DNA of 64,000 bases from Variovorax paradoxus. Its GTDB lineage: Bacteria > Pseudomonadota > Gammaproteobacteria > Burkholderiales > Burkholderiaceae_C. Each line of letters opens with the position of its first letter. The first letter of the stretch is position 1. The stretch is from positions 4,231,001 through 4,295,000 of the forward strand of contig NZ_CP091716.1 of NCBI RefSeq assembly GCF_022009635.1, given 5' to 3'. This document shows positions 1 to 8,634 of the stretch, one piece after another. Under the pieces are notes generated by a model that worked only from the letters and a program-made list of their open reading frames with translations, had not been told where the DNA came from and did no database searches. The translations under genes and the position numbers were made by a program.

Positions 1-266
1 TGCGAGGCCGCCGTGTAGGCACCGCCCACCGCGGCCACCAGTGCGAGCAGGCCGCCCACGAAGCGCAGGCCGACGCTGCGGAAAACCCCGGCCAGGCCGG
101 TGAAGAGAGCCACCAGCACCAGCGCATACCGCTGCACGATGCACATGGGACAAGGCTCGAGCCCCACCACGTGTTGCAGATAGAGCCCGAAGGCCAGCAT
201 GAGAACGCAGGCCAGGCAGATCAGCCCATACGCGCGGCGCGGCGCGCCGAAGTACCAATCGATCAA
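1..266 (-). CDS. dsbB: Disulfide bond formation protein DsbB, partial (3' end outside window)
   Basis: Inner-membrane quinone reductase that reoxidises the periplasmic thiol oxidase DsbA. The visible 88 or so residues start [14 protein letters not shown], go through a first membrane segment, and carry the first periplasmic CxxC as EPCPMC near residue 40, followed by QRYALVL and a second and third hydrophobic segment. The second Cys pair lies beyond the window edge. The probable start is a TTG at 266 whose TTGA overlaps the cysA stop codon; another TTG in frame at 278 (reading GISLIDW) is possible, and neither has a strong ribosome-binding site, so translation is probably coupled to cysA. It is the last visible gene of the cys operon. 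Confidence 0.85.
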   Translation of the reverse strand, partial: MIDWYFGAPRRAYGLICLACVLMLAFGLYLQHVVGLEPCPMCIVQRYALVLVALFTGLAGVFRSVGLRFVGGLLALVAAVGGAYTAAS

Positions 267-1360
267 GGAGATACCCAATCTTCTTCTACGAACACCCTGG
301 CCTTGCGCGGGTTGGCGACGACGGTGTCGCCTTCCTTCAAGCCCAGGTCACGGAACTGTTGCGCAGGGAGTTGCGCTTCGATGATGGTTCCGGAGCCCGG
401 ATTATCTGGATTCGATTCGGTGGGCTCAAGTTCCAGCCGCGCGATGGGTCCGACGACGATGGCGCGCGCCAGCGTGGCGACGATGCCCGAAGCGCCGGCC
501 ACGTAGCGTGTCACATCGATGTCATGCGGGCGCACGTAGGCGCGCGCCTTGGCATCGCGCGCGCCGCTGTGCTCGGGCGAATCGAGGCGCATGCCGTCGA
601 GCTGCACCGCGCCGTTGTCGGCCCGGCCGTGGAACAGGTTCACGTCGCCCAGGAAGCCGTAGACGAAGGGGCTGGCCGGCTGGTCCCACACCTCCTGCGG
701 CGAGCCGACCTGCTCGATCTGTCCCTTGTTGATGACCACCACGCGGTCGGCCACTTCGAGTGCTTCTTCCTGGTCGTGCGTGACGAAGATCGAGGTGACG
801 TGAAGCTCGTCGTGCAACCGGCGCAGCCAGCGACGCAGTTCCTTGCGCACCTTGGCGTCGAGCGCGCCGAAGGGCTCGTCCAGCAGCAGCACCTTGGGCT
901 CCACGGCCAGCGCGCGGGCCAGCGCGATGCGCTGGCGCTGGCCGCCCGAGAGCTGCGAGGGGTAGCGGTCGGCCAGCCAGTCGAGCTGCACCAGCTTGAG
1001 CAGGTCGGTCACCTTGGCCTTGATCTGCGCGTCGCTCGGGCGCTCCTTGCGCGGCTTCACGCGCAGGCCGAAGGCCACGTTCTCGAACACGGTCATGTGG
1101 CGGAACAGCGCGTAGTGCTGGAACACGAAGCCCACCTGCCGCTCGCGCACGTGCACGTCGGTGGTGTCTTCGCCCGAGAACAAAATGCTGCCGCTGTCGG
1201 CCGTCTCCAGCCCCGCGATGATGCGCAGCAGCGTGGTCTTGCCGCAGCCCGAGGGGCCGAGCAGCGCGACGAGTTCGCCCGATTCGACGTCGAGGTTCAC
1301 GTCGCGCAGCGCGCGGAAGTCGCCGAACTGCTTGCTGATGTTGCGGATTTCGATGCTCAT
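263..1360 (-). CDS. cysA: Sulfate/thiosulfate ABC transporter ATPase CysA
   Basis: Cytoplasmic ATPase that powers sulfate/thiosulfate import through CysT and CysW. Of 365 residues, the first 240 are an ABC domain: Walker [10 protein letters not shown] near 37, Q-loop VFQHYALF, signature LSGGQRQR, Walker [12 protein letters not shown] and switch His in FVTHDQEEA. The rest is the C-terminal TOBE-type regulatory region of the CysA family. The reading frame is open further upstream, but the ATG at 1360 preceded by GAGAGAAGAAATC gives [13 protein letters not shown], the usual family N-terminus. It starts 19 bp after cysW ends and its stop overlaps the putative dsbB start. Confidence 0.96.
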   Translation of the reverse strand: MSIEIRNISKQFGDFRALRDVNLDVESGELVALLGPSGCGKTTLLRIIAGLETADSGSILFSGEDTTDVHVRERQVGFVFQHYALFRHMTVFENVAFGLRVKPRKERPSDAQIKAKVTDLLKLVQLDWLADRYPSQLSGGQRQRIALARALAVEPKVLLLDEPFGALDAKVRKELRRWLRRLHDELHVTSIFVTHDQEEALEVADRVVVINKGQIEQVGSPQEVWDQPASPFVYGFLGDVNLFHGRADNGAVQLDGMRLDSPEHSGARDAKARAYVRPHDIDVTRYVAGASGIVATLARAIVVGPIARLELEPTESNPDNPGSGTIIEAQLPAQQFRDLGLKEGDTVVANPRKARVFVEEDWVSP

Positions 1361-1379
1361 GATTTCTTCTCTCTCAGGC

Positions 1380-2282
1380 TCAGGCCGCCGTGGTTTCAGG
1401 GGGCCGTTCCGGGGGCAGCTCGGCAATGGCTTTCATCTCGCGCTCGTGGCGCCATTCGATGACCGACTTGATCACCAGCGTGACCAGCGCCAGGATGGCC
1501 AGCAGCGAAGCCACGGCAAACGCGGCCACCGACTGGTATTCGTTGTAGAGCACTTCCACATGCAGCGGCATGGTGTTGGTCTGCCCGCGAATGTGGCCCG
1601 ACACCACCGACACCGCGCCGAACTCGCCCATGGCGCGCGCGTTGCACAGGATCACGCCGTACAGCAGGCCCCACTTGATGTTGGGCAGCGTCACGCGCCA
1701 GAAGGTCTGCCAGCCGGTCGCGCCCAGCACGATGGCGGCCTGCTCCTCGTCGGTGCCCTGCGCCTGCATCAGCGGAATGAGCTCGCGCGCGATGAACGGA
1801 AAGGTCACGAACACGGTGGCCAGCACGATGCCGGGCACGGCGAAGATGATCTTGATGTCGTGGTCGGCGAGCCACGGGCCGATCCAGCCCTGCGCGCCGA
1901 ACACCAGCACATAGATCAGGCCCGCAACCACCGGCGACACCGCGAACGGCAGATCGATCAACGTGGTGAGAAAGGCCTTGCCGCGGAACTCGAACTTGGC
2001 CACGGCCCAGGCCGCGGCCACGCCGAACACCAGGTTCAGCGGCACCGCGATGGCGGCCGTGATCAGCGTGAGGCGGATCGCGCTCCAGGCGTCGGGCTCT
2101 TTCAGCGCGTCGAGGTAGGCCGTGACGCCCTTGCGCAGCGCCTCGGTTGCCACGGCGGCCAGCGGCAGCACGAGGAACAGGAACATGAAACCGAGCGCAA
2201 TGCCGATCAGCGTCCAGCGCACCCAGGCGGATTCGGTGGTGCCGGCCTGCGCGCGGCGAATGACTTTGGAAGGTGCGCTCAT
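1380..2282 (-). CDS. cysW: Sulfate ABC transporter permease CysW
   Basis: One of the two membrane subunits of the sulfate/thiosulfate importer. It has 300 residues with six predicted membrane segments. The EAA loop that docks on CysA reads [16 protein letters not shown] near residues 190-205. The N-terminus ([12 protein letters not shown]) is cytoplasmic and basic, and the C-terminus is a Pro/Glu-rich tail. It lies 1 bp after cysT and 19 bp before cysA, so the three are one transcription unit. Confidence 0.95.
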   Translation of the reverse strand: MSAPSKVIRRAQAGTTESAWVRWTLIGIALGFMFLFLVLPLAAVATEALRKGVTAYLDALKEPDAWSAIRLTLITAAIAVPLNLVFGVAAAWAVAKFEFRGKAFLTTLIDLPFAVSPVVAGLIYVLVFGAQGWIGPWLADHDIKIIFAVPGIVLATVFVTFPFIARELIPLMQAQGTDEEQAAIVLGATGWQTFWRVTLPNIKWGLLYGVILCNARAMGEFGAVSVVSGHIRGQTNTMPLHVEVLYNEYQSVAAFAVASLLAILALVTLVIKSVIEWRHEREMKAIAELPPERPPETTAA

Positions 2283-2283
2283 G

Positions 2284-3171
2284 TCAGGCTCCCGCGCGGC
2301 GACGCTGCCAGGCTTGCAGGCCGTTGATGACCAGCAGCAGCACGAACGAAATGACCAGCATCACCAGCGCGACCGCGGTGGCGCCCGCGTAGTCGTACTG
2401 CTCCAGCTTGCCGATGATGATGAGCGGCGTGATCTCCGAGATCATCGGCATGTTGCCGGCGATGAAGATCACCGAGCCGTATTCGCCGATGGCGCGCGCG
2501 AAGGCCATCGCAAAGCCGGTGAGCAACGCGGGCGCGATCGACGGAAAGATCACCTTGGTGAAGGTCTGCAGCCGCGTCGCGCCGAGCGAGGTGGCGGCTT
2601 CTTCGAGTTCTTTCTCGGCGTCTTCCAGCACCGGCTGCACCGTGCGCACCACGAACGGCAGCCCGATGAAGATCAGCGCAATGACAATGCCCGCCGGCGT
2701 GAACGCCAGCTTGATGCCGTGCGGCTCGAGCAGTTGCCCGATCCAGCCGTTGCCCGCGAGCAGCGCGGTCAGCGAAATGCCGGCCACCGCCGTCGGCAGC
2801 GCGAAAGGCAGATCGACCAGCGCATCGACGATGCGCTTGCCCGGAAACTTGTAGCGCACCAGCACCCAGGCCACCAGCAGGCCGAACACCGCATTGACGA
2901 TGGCGGCGAACAGCGAGGCGCCGAAGGTCAGCCGGTACGAGGCCATCACGCGCGGCGCCGTCACGGCCACCCAGAATTGGTCCCAGGTCAGCGTGAAGGT
3001 CTTGAAGACCAGCGCCGACAGCGGGATCAGCACGATCAGGCTCAGATACAGGATCGAGAAGCCCAGCGTGATGTGGAAACCCGGCAGCACGCGCTTGGCG
3101 CCGCCTGCCCGGTTGGCACGCGAAAAAGGCGCTCCCGCGGACGGGAGCGCCGAAGGAACAGCGCCGCTCAT
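2284..3171 (-). CDS. cysT: Sulfate ABC transporter permease CysT (CysU)
   Basis: The second membrane subunit of the sulfate/thiosulfate importer, 295 residues. A cytoplasmic lead of about 30 residues precedes six membrane segments. The EAA loop is [16 protein letters not shown] near residues 195-210. The order binding protein-cysT-cysW-cysA is the standard one. The ATG follows directly on the TAA stop of the binding-protein gene (TAAATG), which suggests translational coupling. Confidence 0.95.
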   Translation of the reverse strand: MSGAVPSALPSAGAPFSRANRAGGAKRVLPGFHITLGFSILYLSLIVLIPLSALVFKTFTLTWDQFWVAVTAPRVMASYRLTFGASLFAAIVNAVFGLLVAWVLVRYKFPGKRIVDALVDLPFALPTAVAGISLTALLAGNGWIGQLLEPHGIKLAFTPAGIVIALIFIGLPFVVRTVQPVLEDAEKELEEAATSLGATRLQTFTKVIFPSIAPALLTGFAMAFARAIGEYGSVIFIAGNMPMISEITPLIIIGKLEQYDYAGATAVALVMLVISFVLLLVINGLQAWQRRRAGA

Positions 3172-4188
3172 TTACTTCGCGCCGGGCGTATAGAGCTTGT
3201 CGAACTGGCCGCCGTCGTTGAAGTGCACCTTCTGCGCTTCACCCAGGCTTCCGAACAGTTCCTGCACCGTGAACAGCTGCAGCGGCTTGAAGGTCGCGGC
3301 GTACTTCTTGAGCACGGTCTGCGAGCGCGGGCGCAGCGCGTGCTTGGCGGCGATTTCCTGTGCTTCTTCGGAGTAGAGCCAGTCGAGGTAGGCCTTGGCC
3401 AGTTCGCCGGTGCCCTTCTTGTTGACGGTGCGCTCGACCACGGCCACCGGGTTCTCGGCCACGATGCTGATCGACGGGTACACCGAATCGACCTTGCCTG
3501 AACCGAATTCACGGTCGATAGACACCACTTCCGATTCGAAGGTGATCAGCGCGTCGCCGATGTTGCGCTGCAGGAAGGCGGTGGTCGCGTCGCGCCCGCC
3601 GCGTGCCAGCACCGGTACGTTCTTGAACAGCTTGCCGACGAACTCGGCGGCCTGGGCGTCGGTGCCGCCCTTCTTCTTGATGTAGCCCCATGCCGCCAGG
3701 TAGGCGTAGCGGCCGTTGCCGCCGGTCTTGGGGTTGACGATCACGACCTGCACGCCGGGCTTGACCAGGTCGTCCCAGTCCTTGATGCCCTTGGGGTTGC
3801 CGTTGCGCACCAGGAACAGCATGGTCGACGTGGTCGGCGATGCGTTCTCGGGGAATTTCTTGGTCCAGTCCTTGGCGACCACGCCGGCGTTGGCCAGGAA
3901 GTCGATGTCGGTCGAGGTGTTCATCGTCACCACGTCGGCATCGAGGCCGTCCGCCACCGCGCGGGCCTGCGCGCTGGAGCCGCCGTGCGACTGGTCGATC
4001 TTGACGTCCTTGCCGGTGGCCTTCTTGTAGTGCGCCACGAAGGCCGCGTTGTAGTCCTTGTAGAACTCGCGGGCCACGTCGTACGAGGCGTTCAGCAGCG
4101 ACGTGCCCTGGGCGAAGGCGCTGCTGCCGGCGAGTGCGGAGGACGCCAGCGCGAGCACGGCGACGAAGGTCTTGATTCTGGAAGTCAT
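3172..4188 (-). CDS. sbp: Periplasmic sulfate-binding protein
   Basis: Periplasmic receptor that delivers sulfate (or thiosulfate) to CysTW. It has 338 residues, with a Sec signal peptide ending SSAFA-QG near residue 26. The mature start LLNASYDVAREFYKDYN and the motif QSHGGSSAQARAV near residues 66-78 are typical of Sbp/CysP oxyanion binding, as are [17 protein letters not shown] and NPKTGGNGRYAYLAAWGY. The ATG overlaps the stop of the upstream hydrolase gene (ATGA). A second sulfate-binding protein of the same family is at 50866-51906, so this genome carries two receptors for what may be a single CysTWA transporter. Confidence 0.95.
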   Translation of the reverse strand: MTSRIKTFVAVLALASSALAGSSAFAQGTSLLNASYDVAREFYKDYNAAFVAHYKKATGKDVKIDQSHGGSSAQARAVADGLDADVVTMNTSTDIDFLANAGVVAKDWTKKFPENASPTTSTMLFLVRNGNPKGIKDWDDLVKPGVQVVIVNPKTGGNGRYAYLAAWGYIKKKGGTDAQAAEFVGKLFKNVPVLARGGRDATTAFLQRNIGDALITFESEVVSIDREFGSGKVDSVYPSISIVAENPVAVVERTVNKKGTGELAKAYLDWLYSEEAQEIAAKHALRPRSQTVLKKYAATFKPLQLFTVQELFGSLGEAQKVHFNDGGQFDKLYTPGAK

Positions 4189-4760
4189 GTGATTGCCAAA
4201 GTTTCTGAAAATTCACGGCCCGCCGACCAGGCGGCGGGCTCGTCGGTCAAGGACTGGAGCAAGGCAAGGCCCAGCGGCCAGTCCCCGTGTCCCGAGTCGA
4301 TGTTGATGTGGCCCGCATTCTGCATGCGGACGAACTCGCTGCCCCAGGCGCGCGAATATGCACCAGCCAGGCGGATCGGGCAAAACGGGTCATTGCTGCT
4401 GGCCACCACGATGCTGCGATACGGCAGCGCCGCATACGGCACGGGGGCGAAGTCGGACAGCACCGCGCGGCGCTCGGGGTCGGCCGGCGCCACCAGCAAC
4501 GCGCCCTGGATGCGTGCCGCGGCCTCTGCCGGCAGGTGCGCCGTGGCGATGCAGCCCAGGCTGTGCGCGGCGATCACCACCGGGCCGTCGCTCTCGAGCA
4601 CCAGCCTGGCCAGCGTGGAGACCCAGGCATCGCGCTTGGGCGAGGCCCAGTCGTCCTGCACCACCCGCGCCGCGCCCGGAATGCGCTCTTCCCACAGGCT
4701 CTGCCAATGGCCGGGCCCGGAGTCGCGCCAGCCGGGCACGATGACAACACGGGTCTGCAT
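4185..4760 (-). CDS. RBBP9/YdeN-family alpha/beta hydrolase
   Basis: Small cytoplasmic serine hydrolase of 191 residues. The N-terminal strand RVVIVPGWRDSGPGHWQSLW is characteristic of the RBBP9/YdeN family. The nucleophile elbow is AAHSLGC with Ser67. The GHGDW near residue 160, in AGHINIDSGHGDWPLG, probably holds the catalytic His. The substrate is not known from sequence. The gene sits between a peroxiredoxin and the sulfate-binding protein, overlapping the latter by 4 nt, so it is co-transcribed with the sulfate transporter. Its position may mean a role in sulfur or stress metabolism, but that is inference from context only. Confidence 0.85.
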   Translation of the reverse strand: MQTRVVIVPGWRDSGPGHWQSLWEERIPGAARVVQDDWASPKRDAWVSTLARLVLESDGPVVIAAHSLGCIATAHLPAEAAARIQGALLVAPADPERRAVLSDFAPVPYAALPYRSIVVASSNDPFCPIRLAGAYSRAWGSEFVRMQNAGHINIDSGHGDWPLGLALLQSLTDEPAAWSAGREFSETLAIT

Positions 4761-4781
4761 GACGACGCTGCCCCGTCCTGC

Positions 4782-5423
4782 TTACTTGTTGGGCTGCGGC
4801 GTGATGCGCAGGTAAGGCTTGACGGCCTTGAAGCCCTTGGGGAAGCGCTCGGCGAGTTCGGCCGGGTCCTGGATGCTCGGCACGATGACGACGTCGTCGC
4901 CGTCCTTCCAGTTCACGGGCGTGGCGACCTTGTGGCTGTCGGTGAGTTGCAGCGAATCGATCACGCGCAGGATCTCGTCGAAGTTGCGGCCGGTCGACGC
5001 CGGGTAGGTGATGGTCGTGCGAATGATCTTCTTGGGGTCGATGATGTAGACGCTGCGCACCGTGGCCGTGGTCGAGGCGTTCGGGTGGATCAGGTCGTAC
5101 AGGTCGGCCACCTTGCGGTCCGCGTCCGCGATGATGGGGAAGTTCACCGTGGTGTTCTGCGTCTCGTTGATGTCGCCGATCCATTCCTTGTGCTTGGTGG
5201 CCGGATCGACGCTCAGCGCGATGGGCTTGACGCCGCGCTTGGCGAACTCGCCCGACAGCGCCGCGGTCTTGCCCAGTTCGGTGGTGCACACGGGCGTGAA
5301 GTCGGCCGGGTGCGAGAAGAACACGACCCACGAGTCGCCGGCCCACTGGTAGAAGTCGATGGGGCCTTCGCTGGAATCCTGGGTGAAATTGGGGGCGGTG
5401 TCGCCGAGTCGCAGAGTTGCCAT
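4782..5423 (-). CDS. 1-Cys peroxiredoxin (Prx6 type)
   Basis: Thiol peroxidase that reduces hydrogen peroxide and organic peroxides in the cytoplasm. It has 213 residues, the usual length for the long Prx6/1-Cys class. The peroxidatic Cys46 is in HPADFTPVCTTELG. The C-terminal arm includes PAELAERFPKGFKAVKPYLR, as in that family. The start at 5423 is preceded by CAGGAGCGACC. It is the first gene of the operon that continues into the sulfate transporter, and an inverted repeat lies in its upstream region (5478-5501). Confidence 0.95.
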   Translation of the reverse strand: MATLRLGDTAPNFTQDSSEGPIDFYQWAGDSWVVFFSHPADFTPVCTTELGKTAALSGEFAKRGVKPIALSVDPATKHKEWIGDINETQNTTVNFPIIADADRKVADLYDLIHPNASTTATVRSVYIIDPKKIIRTTITYPASTGRNFDEILRVIDSLQLTDSHKVATPVNWKDGDDVVIVPSIQDPAELAERFPKGFKAVKPYLRITPQPNK

Positions 5424-5477
5424 GGTCGCTCCTGGATGGGATGGGAGCCTCGGATTGTGCGAATCATTGCTTCAATG

Positions 5478-5501
5478 CCAAACGAATATCTGCTTGTTTG
5501 G
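5478..5501. promoter_or_regulatory. Inverted repeat upstream of the peroxiredoxin-cys operon
   Basis: CCAAAC, 12 bp of AT-rich spacer, then GTTTGG: perfect 6-bp arms centred about 66 bp upstream of the peroxiredoxin ATG (minus strand). This spacing suits a LysR-type regulator such as CysB or the neighbouring LysR protein. That is inference; no consensus was tested. Confidence 0.45.
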
Positions 5502-5537
5502 ATATGACGTTTTTCGCATAACGCCCTGCCTTGGGGC

Positions 5538-6452
5538 TCAGAACATGCGCATGTCGACGCTCTGCAGGTGCTCCGTCAGGAAGTCGATCAGCCGCCGCAC
5601 CGCCGGCACCAGCGCCCGCCGCGCCGGAAACACCATGTGCGCCACCACGGGCGACGGCCCCCACTCAGGCAGCACCCGCACGAGCCGGCCGGCGTCGACA
5701 TCGGCCCGGCACATGTAGTCGGGCAGCATGGTCGCGCCGACACCGCCCAGCGCGCCGAACTGCAGCGTCGCCAGGTCGTCCGCCACGTAGCGCGGAATGT
5801 GCGAATGCACCCAGGTCTGGCCGCCCGGGCCTTCCAGCCGCCAGTCGCTGCGGCCTTCGCCGTTGACCGACATGGCCGCCGTCGGCAGCTTCACCAGATC
5901 GGCCGGCGTGTTCACCGGACCGTGGAGCGCCAGCAGCTCCGGGCTGGCGATCAGCACGCCGCGGCTGTAGCCGAAGGTCTTGGCCACCAGCACGGTGCTG
6001 TCCTCGATCTCGGGGCGCACGCGCAGCGCGATGTCGATGCCCTCCTCGATCAGGTCTACCGGCCGGTTGATCACGCGCATGTCGATGCGCACCGCCGGGT
6101 AGCGCGCCATGAAGACCGGCATCAGCTGTGCCAGCCCGCTGTGCGAGATGGTCACCGGGCAGCTCAGCCGCACCAGCCCGCTGGGCTCGGTCTGCACCTG
6201 CGCCACCGCCTCGGCGGCGGCCTGCGCCGCGTCGCGCATGGCGGAGGCGTGGCGCAGGTAGATCTCGCCGGCCGGCGTGAGCGACAGCCGCCGCGTGCTG
6301 CGCTGCATCAGTTGCACGCCCAGCCGCTCTTCCAGGTCGGCCACGCGGCGCGACAGGCGCGACTTGGGAATGCCCAGCGCCCGGCTGGCGGCGGCAAAGC
6401 CGCCCCGCTCGGCCACTTCAGCGAAGAAAACCATGTCGTTGAGGTCTTGCAT
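5538..6452 (-). CDS. LysR-family transcriptional regulator
   Basis: DNA-binding regulator of 304 residues. A winged helix-turn-helix occupies residues 1-60 (FFAEVAERGGFAAASRALG, then IPKSRLSRRVADLEERLG) and a LysR effector domain fills the rest. The N-terminal sequence IPKSRLSRRV marks the subgroup that often controls divergent quinone or azo reductases. The frame is open upstream; ATG 6452 (MQDLNDMVFF) is preferred, and ATG 6461 (MGG) is possible. It diverges from azoR at 6587, which makes azoR its likely target. It could also act on the peroxiredoxin operon downstream. Confidence 0.93.
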   Translation of the reverse strand: MQDLNDMVFFAEVAERGGFAAASRALGIPKSRLSRRVADLEERLGVQLMQRSTRRLSLTPAGEIYLRHASAMRDAAQAAAEAVAQVQTEPSGLVRLSCPVTISHSGLAQLMPVFMARYPAVRIDMRVINRPVDLIEEGIDIALRVRPEIEDSTVLVAKTFGYSRGVLIASPELLALHGPVNTPADLVKLPTAAMSVNGEGRSDWRLEGPGGQTWVHSHIPRYVADDLATLQFGALGGVGATMLPDYMCRADVDAGRLVRVLPEWGPSPVVAHMVFPARRALVPAVRRLIDFLTEHLQSVDMRMF

Positions 6453-6484
6453 GCCGCCCATTGTCCTGCAAACAGAACGAACTA

Positions 6485-6498
6485 GGCCAATTTTGGCC
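6485..6498. promoter_or_regulatory. GGCCAA-TT-TTGGCC inverted repeat between lysR and azoR
   Basis: A 6-bp inverted repeat with a 2-bp centre lies in the 134-bp divergent intergenic region, about 90 bp upstream of azoR and 33 bp upstream of the lysR ATG. It is a plausible operator for the LysR regulator. No experiment or alignment supports it here. Confidence 0.45.
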
Positions 6499-6586
6499 AC
6501 TTATCAGCCACTGCATCCAAAAATAGAATTCTCACATCGCCGGCCAACTTGAGTGCCGACAGCCCCAAGAAAGTGATTGACTGATC

Positions 6587-7234
6587 ATGAAGCTGCTCCA
6601 CATCGACTCCAGCATCCTCGCCGCCAACTCCACCTCGCGCCTGCTCTCGGCCGAGACCGTGGCCGCCTGGCGCGCCGCCCACCCCGACACCACCGTCGAG
6701 TACCTCGACCTGGCCGTCGACACCCCCTCGCACTTCAGCGCCGATTCGCTCGGCATCAAGACCGGCGTGCAAGCCCAGCCGACCGAAGCGCAGCAGCGCG
6801 AGAACGACCTGTCCGAAAAGCTCGTGAGCCAGTTCCTGGCCGCGGACGTGGTCGTCATCGGCACGCCGTTCTACAACTTCTCGATCCCGACCCAGCTCAA
6901 GGCCTGGATCGACCGCCTCGCGCAAGTCGGCCGCACCTTCAAGTACACCGACAAGGGCCCGGTCGGCCTGGCAGGCGGCAAGACTGTCATCGTGGCTTCG
7001 ACCCGCGGCGGCGTCTACTCGACCTCCGAAGGCGGCCAGGCCATGGAACACCAGGAGAGCTACCTCAAGGTGATCTTCGGCTTCTTCGGCATCACCGACG
7101 TGCGCTTCGTGCGCGCCGAAGGCGTGGCCATGGGCGACGGTGCCAAGGCCACCGCCCTGGCCTCGGCCCGCGCCGACATCCTGGTGGCGACCGGCGAGGC
7201 CGCCAACCAGAAGGACGTGGCGCAAGTCGCCTGA
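6587..7234 (+). CDS. azoR: FMN-dependent NADH-azoreductase AzoR
   Basis: Cytoplasmic flavodoxin-fold oxidoreductase that reduces azo compounds and quinones by two electrons using NADH. It has 215 residues. The flavin phosphate loop is [13 protein letters not shown] (residues 6-18). [17 protein letters not shown] near 103-119 and [12 protein letters not shown] near 140-151 are the family's FMN and substrate motifs. A bidirectional terminator follows 20 bp after the stop. It is divergent from the LysR gene. Confidence 0.95.
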   Translation: MKLLHIDSSILAANSTSRLLSAETVAAWRAAHPDTTVEYLDLAVDTPSHFSADSLGIKTGVQAQPTEAQQRENDLSEKLVSQFLAADVVVIGTPFYNFSIPTQLKAWIDRLAQVGRTFKYTDKGPVGLAGGKTVIVASTRGGVYSTSEGGQAMEHQESYLKVIFGFFGITDVRFVRAEGVAMGDGAKATALASARADILVATGEAANQKDVAQVA

Positions 7235-7254
7235 TCCATCGGCCCCGCGCCATG

Positions 7255-7285
7255 AAAAAAAGCCGCCTTCACGGGCGGCTTTTTC
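7255..7285. terminator. Bidirectional intrinsic terminator (azoR / quinone reductase)
   Basis: A perfect 7-bp stem AGCCGCC / GGCGGCT with loop TTCACG (7261-7280), preceded by an A-run and followed by a T-run. It therefore reads as a terminator from both sides, between the convergent genes ending at 7234 and 7303. Confidence 0.9.
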
Positions 7286-7302
7286 GTTGGCGCGCGCGGC
7301 GC

Positions 7303-7857
7303 TCAGGCCGAGTGGTTCTTGACCCAGGCCACGTACTTGTCCATCCAGCCCTGCAGGAACTTCTTGGTGCCTTCGTTGCCGATGTGGCCCTTGTCGTCGA
7401 ACAGGTCTTCCTTGGCCTGCAGGAACACTTCGGGCGCGCCCAGGGTGGGCACGTCGAGGTAGGCCAGGATGTTGCGCAGGTGCTGCTGCGCCAGCGCGGT
7501 GCCGATGGCGCCGACCGACACGCCGACCACGCCCGCCGGCTTGCCGGCCCAGGCGCTCTGGCCGTAGGGGCGCGAGGCATGGTCGATGGCGTTCTTCAGC
7601 ACGCCGGGGATGGAACGGTTGTATTCGGGCGTGACGAACAGCAGGCCCTGGGCCGCCGCGATCTCGGTCTTCAGACGCTTCACCGGGGCCGCCTGGTTGC
7701 CGTCGTCGTCCTGGTTGTAGGCCGGCAGGTCGTCGATGCGCAGATGCTCGAAGGTGACATCGGCCGGAGCGAGATGCGCCAGCGCGAGGGCCAGCTTCTG
7801 GTTGTACGAATCCTTGCGAAGGCTGCCGACGAGAACGGCGATGCGGATCTGTGCCAT
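7303..7857 (-). CDS. NADPH-dependent FMN reductase / quinone reductase (ChrR-YieF type)
   Basis: Flavodoxin-like reductase of 184 residues. The FMN phosphate loop is GSLRKDSYNQKLA (residues 11-23). The second family motif TPEYNRSIPGVLKNAIDHASRP is near 75-96. Such proteins (ChrR, YieF, MdaB-like) reduce quinones and sometimes chromate as a defence against redox cycling. It converges on azoR with a shared terminator. Substrate preference cannot be read from sequence. Confidence 0.92.
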   Translation of the reverse strand: MAQIRIAVLVGSLRKDSYNQKLALALAHLAPADVTFEHLRIDDLPAYNQDDDGNQAAPVKRLKTEIAAAQGLLFVTPEYNRSIPGVLKNAIDHASRPYGQSAWAGKPAGVVGVSVGAIGTALAQQHLRNILAYLDVPTLGAPEVFLQAKEDLFDDKGHIGNEGTKKFLQGWMDKYVAWVKNHSA

Positions 7858-7902
7858 GGATGGAACTCCTGTGAAATGAGGGCGTCGTTTTGACGAAGGC
7901 GA

Positions 7903-8634
7903 TTATGCGAACCGCTCAAGACCTTTTCCAGAAAAGTTCTTGGGCCCCCGCGCCCTCGCCTGCGCCCGCCGCACCGCCATGTTCGCCAGCCGGTCGAGCC
8001 CGGTGCACAGCAGCCAGTAGATCGCGCCCACCAGCATGAAGATTTCCGCCGGGTAGACCATGGTGCGCGCGTTGACCTGCGACGCCACGAACGACAACTC
8101 GCCCACGCCGACGATATAGGCCAGCGAGCTGTCCTTCACCAGCGTGACCCACTGGTTCACGAACGACGGCAGCATCATGCGCAGCGCCTGCGGCAGCACG
8201 ATGAAGCGCAGCGTGCCCCAGCGCGTGAGCCCGAGCGACAGCCCCGCCGCCCACTGCCCTTGCCCCACGCCCCGGATGCCCGCGTTCACCGCGTGCGCCA
8301 GGTAGGCCCCGCCCACCAGCGACAGCGCGCACATCACCGACAGCACGCCCGGCACGCTGATGCCCAGTGCGAACGGCAGCAGGAAGTAGGTCCAGAAAAT
8401 CAGCATCAGCACCGGAATCGCACGAAAGAACGCCAGCGCCAGCGTGAGCACGGCCCTTGCCCAGCCCCGCGCGCTGGCCAGCCCGATGCCCCAGGCCAGC
8501 CCGAGCACCGCCGACGCCACGGCCGATCCGACGCTGAGCAGCACCGTCAGCGCCGCGCCGCCCAACGGGCCTTGCGGAAACGCGCCCCACAGCAGGTACG
8601 GCAGGCTGTCCCACAGCGTCTCGATCATCGCCAT
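7903..8634 (-). CDS. Polar amino acid ABC transporter permease, second subunit
   Basis: Membrane subunit of a His/Glu/Gln-type (HAAT) importer, 243 residues. TM segments surround the permease loop AGLSLGLTRWGTLRFIVLPQ near residues 150-170, and LPSFVNQWVTLVKDSSLAYI matches the HisMQ/GltJK family. The ATG at 8634 (MAMIETLWD) has GGGGAGG 5 nt upstream and overlaps the stop of the preceding permease gene by 10 nt. The C-terminus is basic. No ATPase gene is found next to it, so the transporter must borrow or have a distant ATPase. Confidence 0.9.
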   Translation of the reverse strand: MAMIETLWDSLPYLLWGAFPQGPLGGAALTVLLSVGSAVASAVLGLAWGIGLASARGWARAVLTLALAFFRAIPVLMLIFWTYFLLPFALGISVPGVLSVMCALSLVGGAYLAHAVNAGIRGVGQGQWAAGLSLGLTRWGTLRFIVLPQALRMMLPSFVNQWVTLVKDSSLAYIVGVGELSFVASQVNARTMVYPAEIFMLVGAIYWLLCTGLDRLANMAVRRAQARARGPKNFSGKGLERFA

